A stretch of DNA of 21,963 nt from Comamonadaceae bacterium (lineage in GTDB: Bacteria > Pseudomonadota > Gammaproteobacteria > Burkholderiales > Burkholderiaceae), in the NCBI GenBank assembly GCA_947374535.1, contig CANCCJ010000038.1, positions 1 to 21,963 of the forward strand, in the 5' to 3' direction. Below the pieces are notes generated by a model. It saw only the letters and a program-made list of their open reading frames with translations, had not been told where the DNA came from and did no database searches. A program made the position numbers and the translations under genes. This document shows positions 1 through 11,575 of this stretch, piece by piece. Every line of letters begins with the position of its first letter. Within the stretch, counting starts at the first letter, position 1.

Positions 1-2
1 CC

Positions 3-272
3 AAGGACAACGTGGGCCAAATCACCCCCGCCGGTTTCGCCATTGACACCAAACACATCAAGACCCAAGTGCTGGTGGAAAACGGCGGCACGGTCATGAT
101 TGGCGGCATTTACGAGACCAGCGAGCAAGAGGATGAATACAAGGTGCCGGTCCTGGGCGACATCCCTGTGTTGGGGTATTTGTTTAAAAACCGCCGCAGG
201 GCCACGGCCAAGCAGGAGTTGCTGGTGTTCATAACCCCTAAAATGCTGGATCACAGTGCCGTTGCACGTTAA
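3..272 (+). CDS. pilQ: Type IV pilus secretin PilQ, C-terminal end (5' partial)
   Basis: The reading frame is open from the window edge (first full codon at 3) to the TAA at 270-272, giving the last 89 residues of the protein. Visible are the end of the secretin beta-barrel domain, with VLVENGGTVMIGGIYE, then VPVLGDIPVLGYLFK, and the closing ELLVFITPKML strand; these are signature segments of the secretin (GspD/PilQ) family. PilQ forms the outer-membrane ring through which the type IV pilus passes. The choice of PilQ over other secretins rests on the next genes: pilQ followed by aroK and aroB is a conserved order in beta- and gammaproteobacteria (hofQ-aroK-aroB in E. coli). An internal ATG at 12 is not the real start, because the frame continues upstream of it. 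Only 8 bases separate the stop from aroK. Confidence 0.9.
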   Translation, partial: KDNVGQITPAGFAIDTKHIKTQVLVENGGTVMIGGIYETSEQEDEYKVPVLGDIPVLGYLFKNRRRATAKQELLVFITPKMLDHSAVAR

Positions 273-280
273 GAAAGCAT

Positions 281-847
281 ATGTTGTTGGTTTTGGTGGG
301 TCTGCCGGGTTCCGGTAAAACGACTGTTGGACGTCAACTTGCGCGACGTCTTCACCTCCCCTTTGTGGATTCGGATCATGCGATTGAGCACCGCTTGGGT
401 TGCTCAGTTCGCGAGTATTTCGAACGCGAAGGGGAAGATCGCTTTCGCGACCTCGAATCTGAAGTGCTCGCCGATTTGTGCCAAAACCACCATGGCGTGC
501 TGTCGACCGGCGGGGGCTCGGTCTTGCGTCCCATCAACCGTGAGCGTCTGCACCAGCACGGCCATGTGTTTTATTTGCGCTCCAGTCCCGAAGAAGTCTT
601 TCGCCGTTTGCGCAATGACCAAAACCGCCCCTTGTTGCAAGTGGCCGACCCTCAAGCGCGTTTGCGTGAGTTGCTAGAAACACGCGATCCGCTTTACCGC
701 GAGACCGCGCACTATGTGATTGAAACGGGCCGCCCCAATGTGGCGAGCTTGGTCAACATGATCGTGGCGCAGCTAGAGCTGGCTGGGCACATCACCCCCA
801 CGCCGCCCATTGATCGCCCCCGCGTTTCGCCCCCACACAGAGTCTGA
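281..847 (+). CDS. aroK: Shikimate kinase AroK
   Basis: This 188-residue cytoplasmic enzyme phosphorylates shikimate with ATP to give shikimate 3-phosphate, the fifth step of the shikimate pathway to aromatic amino acids. The Walker A loop GLPGSGKT is at residues 7-14. Shikimate-binding residues are in place: D32 (in VDSD), R56 (in RFRDLE) and the GGG at 77-79. The lid arginine R116 (in NRPLL) and R135 (in TRDPLY) match the conserved family positions. The C-terminal tail beyond about residue 165 is Pro-rich and not part of the kinase fold. The start at 281 places the P-loop at the usual distance from the N-terminus, although the upstream sequence (AAGAAAG) is only a weak ribosome-binding site. 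The gene is 8 bases after pilQ and 3 bases before aroB, so cotranscription is likely. Confidence 0.96.
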   Translation: MLLVLVGLPGSGKTTVGRQLARRLHLPFVDSDHAIEHRLGCSVREYFEREGEDRFRDLESEVLADLCQNHHGVLSTGGGSVLRPINRERLHQHGHVFYLRSSPEEVFRRLRNDQNRPLLQVADPQARLRELLETRDPLYRETAHYVIETGRPNVASLVNMIVAQLELAGHITPTPPIDRPRVSPPHRV

Positions 848-850
848 TTC

Positions 851-1951
851 ATGTCGAACACCCCAACCCTTGAACGCGTCACCATTGATTTGGGCGATCG
901 CAGCTACCCAATTTTGATTGGCCAGCAATTGCTCGACGCGCCCAGCACTTGGTCTGACCTGCCCAAAGCGTCTGCGGCTTTGATCGTTACCAATGACACC
1001 ATCGGCCCGATTTACGCTGCATGTTTGCAAGCAGCGCTTGCGCCGCTTTACAAACAGGTCCACACCGTGGCTTTGCCCGACGGCGAAAGTCACAAAGACT
1101 GGCAAACGCTGAATTTGATTTTTGACAAGCTGCTGGGCCAAGGGGCAGACCGCAAAACCGTGCTGTTCGCCTTGGGCGGCGGTGTGGTGGGCGACATGAC
1201 GGGCTTTGCCGCCGCTTGCTACATGCGTGGTGTGCCTTTTGTGCAAGTGCCCACCACCTTGCTGGCGCAGGTCGATTCGTCGGTAGGCGGCAAAACCGCC
1301 ATCAACCACCCCATTGGCAAAAACATGATTGGCGCGTTCTACCAACCGCAACGCGTGGTGTGCGACCTCGATACCTTGCAAACCTTGCCCCAGCGCGAGA
1401 TGAGTGCGGGCTTGGCCGAAGTCATCAAATACGGCCCCATCGCTGACATGCAGTTTTTGGATTGGATCGACACCCACCTCGACGCGCTCTTGGCGCGTGA
1501 CCCGAAAGCTTTGGCACACGCCGTCAAGCGCAGCTGCGAAATCAAAGCGTGGGTGGTGGGTCAAGACGAACGCGAAGGTGGCATTCGCGCCATCTTAAAT
1601 TTCGGCCATACCTTTGGCCACGCCATTGAAGCCGGTTTGGGCTTTGGCGAATGGTTGCACGGCGAAGCCGTGGGCTGCGGCATGGTCATGGCCACGCACC
1701 TCTCTCAACGTTTGGGCCTAGTGGACGAAGCATTTGTCTCGCGCTTCACCGCGCTCATTGAACGTGCAGGCCTGCCTATCGTCGGCCCCAAACTTGGTGC
1801 AGACGAATACCTGCAACACATGCGCGTGGACAAAAAAGCCGAAGCCGGCGAAATTAAATTCGTGCTCATCGACCAACCCGGCACGGCCATCGTGCGCGGT
1901 GCGCCAGATGCCTTGGTGGCGCAAGTCATTGACGACTGCTGTGAAAAATAA
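851..1951 (+). CDS. aroB: 3-dehydroquinate synthase AroB
   Basis: A 366-residue, full-length AroB. It converts DAHP (3-deoxy-D-arabino-heptulosonate 7-phosphate) to 3-dehydroquinate, the second shikimate-pathway step, using NAD+ and a divalent metal. Motifs in order: PDGESHK (76-82), the NAD-binding glycine-rich [11 protein letters not shown] (109-119), [16 protein letters not shown] (134-149), [11 protein letters not shown] (185-195), [11 protein letters not shown] (250-260) and LHGEAV (269-274). The expected metal ligands are E190, H253 and H270. The gene follows aroK by 3 bases, so the pair is an operon as in many proteobacteria. The gap after its TAA carries a strong hairpin (see the repeat at 1993-2067). 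No damage is seen and the assignment is secure. Confidence 0.97.
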   Translation: MSNTPTLERVTIDLGDRSYPILIGQQLLDAPSTWSDLPKASAALIVTNDTIGPIYAACLQAALAPLYKQVHTVALPDGESHKDWQTLNLIFDKLLGQGADRKTVLFALGGGVVGDMTGFAAACYMRGVPFVQVPTTLLAQVDSSVGGKTAINHPIGKNMIGAFYQPQRVVCDLDTLQTLPQREMSAGLAEVIKYGPIADMQFLDWIDTHLDALLARDPKALAHAVKRSCEIKAWVVGQDEREGGIRAILNFGHTFGHAIEAGLGFGEWLHGEAVGCGMVMATHLSQRLGLVDEAFVSRFTALIERAGLPIVGPKLGADEYLQHMRVDKKAEAGEIKFVLIDQPGTAIVRGAPDALVAQVIDDCCEK

Positions 1952-1992
1952 GAGGGGCGAAGCTAGGCAAGTGAAACAACGCCGTTCGCAGT

Positions 1993-2067
1993 CTGTCGGT
2001 ATGGGTTATGTGCCGCTGATGATTTCTGGCACAGCATGAAGAAGCGGCACATAACCCATACCGTCAG
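1993..2067. repeat. Large inverted repeat (hairpin) between aroB and dgt
   Basis: Bases 1997-2017 are a perfect 21-bp reverse complement of 2043-2063, separated by a 25-base loop. After one mismatch (1996/2064) three more pairs extend the stem to 1993/2067. There is no T-tract on either strand beside the stem, so it does not look like a standard intrinsic terminator. The right arm ends 21 bases before the dgt start codon. A second, shorter pairing (TGTGCC 2009-2014 with GGCACA 2028-2033) would compete with the long stem. The element could be a dispersed palindromic repeat, an mRNA processing or stability hairpin, or a miniature-element relic; the sequence alone does not decide. Confidence 0.85.
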
Positions 2068-2088
2068 CGCGCACAGAAAAGAATAGCA

Positions 2089-3222
2089 ATGACCCAACTC
2101 GCTCTATACGCCTGTCAGCCCGAACAATCCCGTGGCCGCCGCCACGCAGAACCCTCACCTCCCGCCCACGCCTCCAGCGTACGCAACCCGCATCAGCGCG
2201 ACCGCGACCGCATCGTCCACTCCACAGCCTTCAGACGCCTGGTCTACAAAACCCAAGTCTTCTTGAACCACGAAGGCGATTTGTTTCGCACGCGCATGAC
2301 GCACTCGTTAGAGGTGGCGCAGCTGGGCCGCTCCATCGCCCGTGCGTTGAACTTGAACGAAGACTTGGTCGAAGCGATTGCTTTAGCCCATGACTTGGGC
2401 CATACGCCCTTCGGCCACGCCGGTCAAGATGCGTTGAACGAATGCATGTCTCCCTATGGCGGCTTCGAGCACAACCTGCAAAGCTTGCGCGTGGTGGATG
2501 AGCTGGAAGAGCGCTACCCCGCCTTCAACGGCCTGAACCTGAGTTTCGAAACCCGCGAGGGCATCTTGAAGCATTGCGCGCGCCGTAACGCCGAACTCAT
2601 CAACACGCAAGAGCCCGATGGCGTGGCAGCCCGTTTTTTAAACGGCACCCAGCCCAGCCTCGAAGCCCAGTTGTGCAATTTGGCCGATGCCATTGCCTAC
2701 AACGCGCACGACATTGACGATGGCGTGCGCTCGGGTTTGCTCACGATGGAGCAAATGCAAGACGTGTCGCTGTTTGCCTGCTACCATGCGCAAACCTTGG
2801 CTGAATTTCCAAGCCTTCAAGGCCGCCGTGTGCTCTACGAAACCATCCGCCGCATGTTGAGCGATCAGGTGTACGACGTGATCAACGCCACACGCACCGC
2901 GCTGCAACAGCACGCGCCCGCCAGCGCAGACGAAGCCCGCCAATGCCCGCCGCTGGTGCAGTTCAGCGCGGCGATGTACGAAGAATCGAAAGCGCTCAAG
3001 TCGTTTTTATTCCGTAACTTGTACCGCCACCCGCAGGTCATGCAAACCACCGATGGCGCGCGCGCCATGGTGCAAGAACTGTTTGTCGTTTACTTGGCCA
3101 AGCCCCAAGAAATGCCCACTGCCTATGGCCAGCGCCGCGATGTGCCGCGTGCCGTGGCCGACTATTTGTCAGGCATGACGGATCGTTTTGCCATGCGTGA
3201 ACACGCACGACTTACAGCGTAA
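2089..3222 (+). CDS. dgt: dGTPase-like HD-domain deoxynucleoside triphosphohydrolase
   Basis: A 377-residue protein of the dGTP triphosphohydrolase family, which splits dNTPs into deoxynucleoside and tripolyphosphate and so helps set dNTP pools. The HD-superfamily metal site is visible: H72 (MTHSLEVAQLGR), H101-D102 (ALAHDLGHTPFGH) and D200 (NLADAIAYNAHDIDDG). The N-terminal segment RDRDRIVHSTAFRRLVYKTQ (37-56) is also typical of the family. Length fits the shorter bacterial dGTPase-like type rather than the roughly 500-residue E. coli Dgt, so its preferred nucleotide is uncertain. The ATG at 2089 follows a purine-rich stretch but no clear Shine-Dalgarno sequence. The gene lies downstream of a large hairpin, and in many Burkholderiales it follows aroB, as here. 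Confidence 0.93.
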   Translation: MTQLALYACQPEQSRGRRHAEPSPPAHASSVRNPHQRDRDRIVHSTAFRRLVYKTQVFLNHEGDLFRTRMTHSLEVAQLGRSIARALNLNEDLVEAIALAHDLGHTPFGHAGQDALNECMSPYGGFEHNLQSLRVVDELEERYPAFNGLNLSFETREGILKHCARRNAELINTQEPDGVAARFLNGTQPSLEAQLCNLADAIAYNAHDIDDGVRSGLLTMEQMQDVSLFACYHAQTLAEFPSLQGRRVLYETIRRMLSDQVYDVINATRTALQQHAPASADEARQCPPLVQFSAAMYEESKALKSFLFRNLYRHPQVMQTTDGARAMVQELFVVYLAKPQEMPTAYGQRRDVPRAVADYLSGMTDRFAMREHARLTA

Positions 3223-3243
3223 ACGTCGCCGCATTCACTCACC

Positions 3244-4461
3244 ATGAGCAAGCACCGCTTTGGCATTCACCCCTCATGGGTCATCGTGTTTGCGGGCGTG
3301 TGCGCCGCGCTGCATGTGGGCAAACTGCCGCCTGCCTTGCCCGTGCTGCAAGACGCGCTGGGCATCACCTTGGTGCAAGCTGGTTTCTTGTTGTCTGCCG
3401 TGCAAATTGCCAGCATGACACTCGGCCTTGCCGTGGGCTTAAGTGCTGACAGCTTAGGCTTGCGCCGCAGCATGTTGGTGGGTTTGGGTTTGTTGTCCTT
3501 TGCCAGCATCAGCGGTGGATGTGTGACTGATGCACAAAGCTTGTTGTTCTTGCGCGCGCTTGAGGGCTTGGGCTTTTTGCTGGTCGTCATGCCTGCGCCT
3601 GCGCTGATTCGCCGCACGGTCGATGCCTCGCAACTGAGTGGTCGCATGGGCTGGTGGGGCACCTACATGCCCACGGGCAGTGCGCTGGCGCTACTGTTGG
3701 GGCCTTGGGTGATTGCTGGTTTGAACTGGTCTGCGTGGTGGTGGCTGCTGGGTGCAGTGGCCGCGTTTGCTTGGGTGGCCGTGTGGCTATATGTACCCGA
3801 TGTTCAACCGCCCGCCTCCGCGCAAGGCAACGCTAGCCAAACATGGCCGCAGCGTTTGACCCTCACACTCAAAAGCCCCGGCCCTTGGCTGGTGGCGCTC
3901 ACGTTTGCCGTGTATTCGTCGCAGTGGTTGGCCGTGGTGGGCTTCTTGCCCACGGTGTATGCCGAGCTGGGTTTAACCGCGGGCGTGGCGGGTGTTTTGT
4001 CGGCGTGCGTGGCCTTGGCCAATGTGAGCGGCAACATCCTATCGGGCCGTTTGCTGCAACGCGGCTGGCCTGCGCAGCGTTTGCTCTCCATCGGTTTTGC
4101 TTGCATGACCATGGGCGCTGTCGGCGCTTATGCCGTGTGGGATGGCGAAGGCCTGTCCACGGCTCTGCGCTTTGCGTGCGTGGTGATGTTCTCAGCCGTG
4201 GGCGGTTTGATTCCCGGCACGTTGTTTTCGTGCGCCTTGCGTTTGGCTCCCAGCGAAGGCACGGTTTCTACCACCGTGGGCTACATGCAGCAGCTCTCTG
4301 CGCTCGGTCAGTTTGCGGGCCCGCCCTTGGTGGCATGGGTGGCAGCCAGCGCCGGCGGTTGGCAGTGGACATGGGCCGTCACCGCCACACTTAGCCTGTG
4401 TGGCGCTGTGTTGGCGCACCTCATTGGACGCGCGTTGCACAAGAAAGAAAAACATGACTGA
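3244..4461 (+). CDS. Major facilitator superfamily transporter
   Basis: A 405-residue, very hydrophobic inner-membrane protein with about 12 predicted membrane spans, the usual length for this superfamily. The loop between spans 2 and 3 carries an MFS motif A-like sequence, GLSADSLGLRRS (65-76), with the conserved Asp, Gly and Arg-Arg. A Pro- and Ser-rich hydrophilic stretch near residues 180-205 fits the central cytoplasmic loop. It resembles the CynX/NimT-type MFS group in overall character, but the substrate cannot be told from sequence. It begins 21 bases after dgt and its 3' end overlaps the next gene by 8 bases, suggesting translational coupling and shared transcription. Transport class is secure; substrate is unknown. 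Confidence 0.88.
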   Translation: MSKHRFGIHPSWVIVFAGVCAALHVGKLPPALPVLQDALGITLVQAGFLLSAVQIASMTLGLAVGLSADSLGLRRSMLVGLGLLSFASISGGCVTDAQSLLFLRALEGLGFLLVVMPAPALIRRTVDASQLSGRMGWWGTYMPTGSALALLLGPWVIAGLNWSAWWWLLGAVAAFAWVAVWLYVPDVQPPASAQGNASQTWPQRLTLTLKSPGPWLVALTFAVYSSQWLAVVGFLPTVYAELGLTAGVAGVLSACVALANVSGNILSGRLLQRGWPAQRLLSIGFACMTMGAVGAYAVWDGEGLSTALRFACVVMFSAVGGLIPGTLFSCALRLAPSEGTVSTTVGYMQQLSALGQFAGPPLVAWVAASAGGWQWTWAVTATLSLCGAVLAHLIGRALHKKEKHD

Positions 4462-5029
4462 CACATTGACCCCAGACCAAGAACGCATCGCCATCGAAGA
4501 CACGCAAAAGTGGCTGCTTGAAGCCGTGGTGGGTCTGAACTTGTGCCCCTTCGCCAAAGCGGTGGTCGTCAAAGATATGGTGCGTTACCGCGTGTGCGCC
4601 TCGTCCGAACCAGCTGATGTGCTGGCCATGCTGCGCGAAGAATTGCAGCACTTGGCCGAGGCCGACCCAGACAAGCTAGACACCACGCTGCTGGTCGCGC
4701 CCAACGCCTTGCCCGACTTCCTGGACTTCAACGATTTCTTGGCCGACTGCGACGATGTGCTGATGGACCTAGAGCTAGACGGCGTGCTGCAAGTGGCCGA
4801 CTTTCACCCTCTCTACCAATTTGGCGGTACGGAGGTGGACGATGTGGAGAACTTCACCAACCGCACGCCATATCCCACACTGCACTTGCTGCGCGAAGTC
4901 AGCATTGACAAAGCGGTGGAGGCTTATCCCGATGCGTCGCTCATCTTTGAACGCAACATTGAGGTGTTGAATAAATTAGGGCATGCGGGGTGGAGCAAGC
5001 TGGGCATCGCTTCTCGACTGCACAATTAA
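4454..5029 (+). CDS. DUF1415 family protein
   Basis: A 191-residue soluble protein of the conserved but uncharacterised DUF1415 family. Recognisable segments are LNLCPFAK (28-35), FHPLYQF (117-123), NRTPYPTLHLLRE (136-148) and the RNI near 167-169. The conserved Cys, His and Arg residues suggest a metal or ligand site, but that is inference and no function should be assumed. The frame stays open upstream to 4313, inside the MFS gene. I chose the ATG at 4454 because AAGAAAG precedes it, because the family begins near there, and because a longer product would be translated through the MFS coding region. The start overlaps the MFS stop by 8 bases and the stop is 3 bases before the methyltransferase gene. 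Confidence 0.87.
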   Translation: MTDTLTPDQERIAIEDTQKWLLEAVVGLNLCPFAKAVVVKDMVRYRVCASSEPADVLAMLREELQHLAEADPDKLDTTLLVAPNALPDFLDFNDFLADCDDVLMDLELDGVLQVADFHPLYQFGGTEVDDVENFTNRTPYPTLHLLREVSIDKAVEAYPDASLIFERNIEVLNKLGHAGWSKLGIASRLHN

Positions 5030-5032
5030 GCT

Positions 5033-5905
5033 ATGTCTAAACACAAACCCGCCGCTGCGGCCAAGCCCCAAGACCCAAGTTCTCAGCTCGATCTGCGCTC
5101 CGGCCAGTCCATCGAGTTGCTCAAAGAACTGCACATCCTGACTCGCGACGGCAAGCTCAACCAAGATTCCCGCCGCAAACTCAAGCAGGTGTATCACCTG
5201 TTTCAATTCATCGAGAAGTTGCTGAAAGAACTGCCCGCCAGCGAGCAAGGCCCCACCTTGGCCGATCACGGCGCGGGCAAGTCGTATTTAGGTTTCATCA
5301 TTTACGACTTGTTTTTCAAAGCTTTGGGGCAGGGCAGTATTTACGGCATCGAGACGCGTAGCGAGTTGGTCGAGTCGTCCAAAGCACTGGCGCAGCGCTT
5401 GGGCTTTGATCGCATGAAGTTTCTCAACCTCAGCGTGGCCGAGTCCGCGCACAGCGATGCCTTGCCCGAACAGATTGACGTGGTCACCGCGCTGCACGCA
5501 TGCGACACGGCCACCGATGACGCGATTGCTTTTGGCTTGCAAAAGAAAGCCAAATACATGGTGCTCGTGCCTTGCTGCCAAGCCGAGCTGGCGCGCGCAC
5601 TCAACCAAAACAAAGCGCTCAACTTGCAGCGAACGCCGCTGGCCGAGCTGTGGCGTCACCCGCTGCACACGCGTGAAATGGGCAGCCAGCTCACCAACGT
5701 GCTGCGCTGTTTGTACCTAGAGGCGATGGGCTATCAAGTGACCGTGACCGAGCTGGTGGGCTGGGAGCACAGCATGAAAAACGAACTCATCTTGGCCAAG
5801 TACACAGGGCAGAAAAAGCGCAGTGCGGCGGAGCGGTTGACGGCTTTGCTGGCAGAGTTTGGGTTGCAAGAGTTGGCTGAAACACGATTCAAGGTCGGTG
5901 CTTAA
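5033..5905 (+). CDS. Class I SAM-dependent methyltransferase (Methyltransf_32-like)
   Basis: A 290-residue protein with a Rossmann-type methyltransferase core. The SAM-binding motif I is ADHGAGKSYLGF (78-89), followed by the acidic residue ending strand 2 (YGIE, E107). Distinctive later motifs are ALHACDTATDDA (153-164) and VPCCQ (179-183), which are typical of the PF13679 (Methyltransf_32) group that includes the GSTCD C-terminal domain. The N-terminal 70 residues are charged and probably helical. The methyl acceptor is unknown; an RNA or protein substrate is possible but not shown. It starts 3 bases after the DUF1415 gene, so the two are probably cotranscribed. The stop codon TAA overlaps the first bases of the adjacent transposase element's left repeat. 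Confidence 0.85.
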   Translation: MSKHKPAAAAKPQDPSSQLDLRSGQSIELLKELHILTRDGKLNQDSRRKLKQVYHLFQFIEKLLKELPASEQGPTLADHGAGKSYLGFIIYDLFFKALGQGSIYGIETRSELVESSKALAQRLGFDRMKFLNLSVAESAHSDALPEQIDVVTALHACDTATDDAIAFGLQKKAKYMVLVPCCQAELARALNQNKALNLQRTPLAELWRHPLHTREMGSQLTNVLRCLYLEAMGYQVTVTELVGWEHSMKNELILAKYTGQKKRSAAERLTALLAEFGLQELAETRFKVGA

Positions 5906-5928
5906 TTAATCGGGGTCAGGTTCGAATT
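5904..5928 (+). repeat. Left imperfect inverted repeat of the transposase element
   Basis: This 25-base segment contains AATTAAT then CGGGGTCAG. The reverse complement of 6730-6754 matches it at 20 of 25 positions. It lies 13 bases upstream of the transposase start and overlaps the upstream methyltransferase TAA by two bases. Confidence 0.65.
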
Positions 5929-5941
5929 ACCATCTACACAA

Positions 5942-6649
5942 ATGGCCCGCCTTCCTCGTCTCACCGTCACCGGCTACCCGCACCACGTCATCCTGCGGGG
6001 CAATAACCGACAAGACATTTTTCGCACCACAGCGGATTACCAGCGCATGCTCGATTTGTTGTTTGAGCACAGCCGCGCGCACAAGGTCGACATTCATGCC
6101 TATGTGTTGATGGGCAATCATTTGCATTTGTTGCTCACGCCGCAAGAGGATCAGGGGCTGTCCAAGATGATGCAAGCGGTGGGGCGCAGCTATGTGCAGG
6201 TGTTCAACAAAGTGCACGCACGCACGGGCACGCTGTGGGAGGGGCGTTACCGTTCGACGCTGATTCAAACTGAACGCTACTTGCTGGCCTGCATGGCCTA
6301 CATTGACCTCAACCCCGTGCGCGCGCGCATGGTGGCGCAGCCTGAGGATTACGCATGGTCCAGTTACGCGCACTACACAGGGCGTCGCACTGATCGGCTG
6401 ATTACCCCACATGCACTGTATTGGGGTTTGGGCAACACACCTTTTGCGCGTGAAGCGGCGTACGCCGAATTGGTGCACGCCGGGATCAGCGCGGACCAGC
6501 AGGGTGCATTGACCGATGCCACGCTCAGTGGTTGGGCGCTGGGCGACGAGCGTTTTATGGCCGATTTGCAGACGCAGACCGAGAGGCGCTTGGTCAAAAC
6601 CAAGGCGGGCAGACCGATGCGACAGGCCAACTTGGTAGCAAAGCCTTAG
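5942..6649 (+). CDS. REP-associated tyrosine transposase (Y1_Tnp / RAYT family)
   Basis: A 235-residue single-strand DNA transposase-like protein of the HUH (Y1) superfamily, related to TnpA-REP. The N-terminus (RLTVTGYPHHVILRGNNRQ) is the family hallmark. The metal-binding HUH motif is H60-L-H62 in LMGNHLHLLL. The likely nucleophile is Y120 in AYIDLNPVRARM, which aligns with the catalytic Tyr of E. coli RAYT; that residue assignment is from memory of the family. Other conserved parts are GTLWEGRYRS (96-105) and DYAWSSYAHY (136-145). Such proteins act on palindromic REP sequences and are usually domesticated single-copy genes. No Shine-Dalgarno sequence is seen before the ATG, so expression may be low. 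The open frame is undamaged and the length is typical. Confidence 0.92.
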   Translation: MARLPRLTVTGYPHHVILRGNNRQDIFRTTADYQRMLDLLFEHSRAHKVDIHAYVLMGNHLHLLLTPQEDQGLSKMMQAVGRSYVQVFNKVHARTGTLWEGRYRSTLIQTERYLLACMAYIDLNPVRARMVAQPEDYAWSSYAHYTGRRTDRLITPHALYWGLGNTPFAREAAYAELVHAGISADQQGALTDATLSGWALGDERFMADLQTQTERRLVKTKAGRPMRQANLVAKP

Positions 6650-6729
6650 AAATAAAGGTGTCGGCCTTGGTGCATGCTTTGGGTTTTATCTGTCCCTAAT
6701 TTAATTGATCTTTAATTTCACTGCGCATT

Positions 6730-6754
6730 AATTGGGTTCTGACCCCAATTAATT
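6730..6754 (-). repeat. Right imperfect inverted repeat of the transposase element
   Basis: On the minus strand this reads AATTAATTGGGGTCAG followed by AACCC. It matches the left repeat at 5904-5928 at 20 of 25 positions. Its inner part is itself a short palindrome (TTGGG at 6732-6736 with CCCAA at 6744-6748), giving a REP-like hairpin. Confidence 0.65.
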
Positions 6755-6757
6755 TTC

Positions 6758-6786
6758 TTGGCATGGTTGCTGCAATGCAGTATTCT
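6758..6786 (+). promoter_or_regulatory. Predicted sigma70-type promoter of gltBD
   Basis: TTGGCA at 6758-6763 (5 of 6 to the -35 consensus) is followed after exactly 17 bases by TATTCT at 6781-6786 (4 of 6 to the -10 consensus). A transcript starting near 6793 would have a leader of about 26 bases holding the GAGGAA ribosome-binding site (6807-6812) of gltB. It sits 4 bases after the right repeat of the transposase element. Confidence 0.55.
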
Positions 6787-6818
6787 CCTAGTCCCGCTGA
6801 ATTTTTGAGGAATGCGCC

Positions 6819-11533
<4,715 letters not shown>

Positions 11534-11575
11534 CGCACAACGTATTGCAAAGTACCCGCAAATAGGATTTGAATC

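Larger units (their letters stand above)
5904..6754 (+). mobile_element. REP-associated tyrosine transposase element with inverted ends
   Basis: A single transposase gene lies between two imperfect inverted repeats, 5904-5928 on the left and 6730-6754 on the right, which match at 20 of 25 positions and share AATTAAT and GGGGTCAG. A third related motif, AGGGACAGAT on the minus strand, is at 6688-6697. The ends are AT-rich against GC-rich neighbours. The left end begins inside the methyltransferase stop codon and the right end stops 4 bases before the -35 box of the gltB promoter. The boundaries are my inference from the repeats; no target-site duplication is evident. Confidence 0.6.

Noticed and set aside
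1993..2067. The aroB-dgt hairpin as a target of the nearby RAYT transposase
   Set aside because: Its arms share no clear motif with the GGGGTCAG-type ends of the transposase element, so I treat the two as unrelated.
5934..5937. CTAC tetranucleotide near the transposase start as a RAYT recognition mark
   Set aside because: RAYT systems use GTAG/CTAC guide tetranucleotides beside hairpins, but a four-base match is expected by chance and no hairpin sits next to it.
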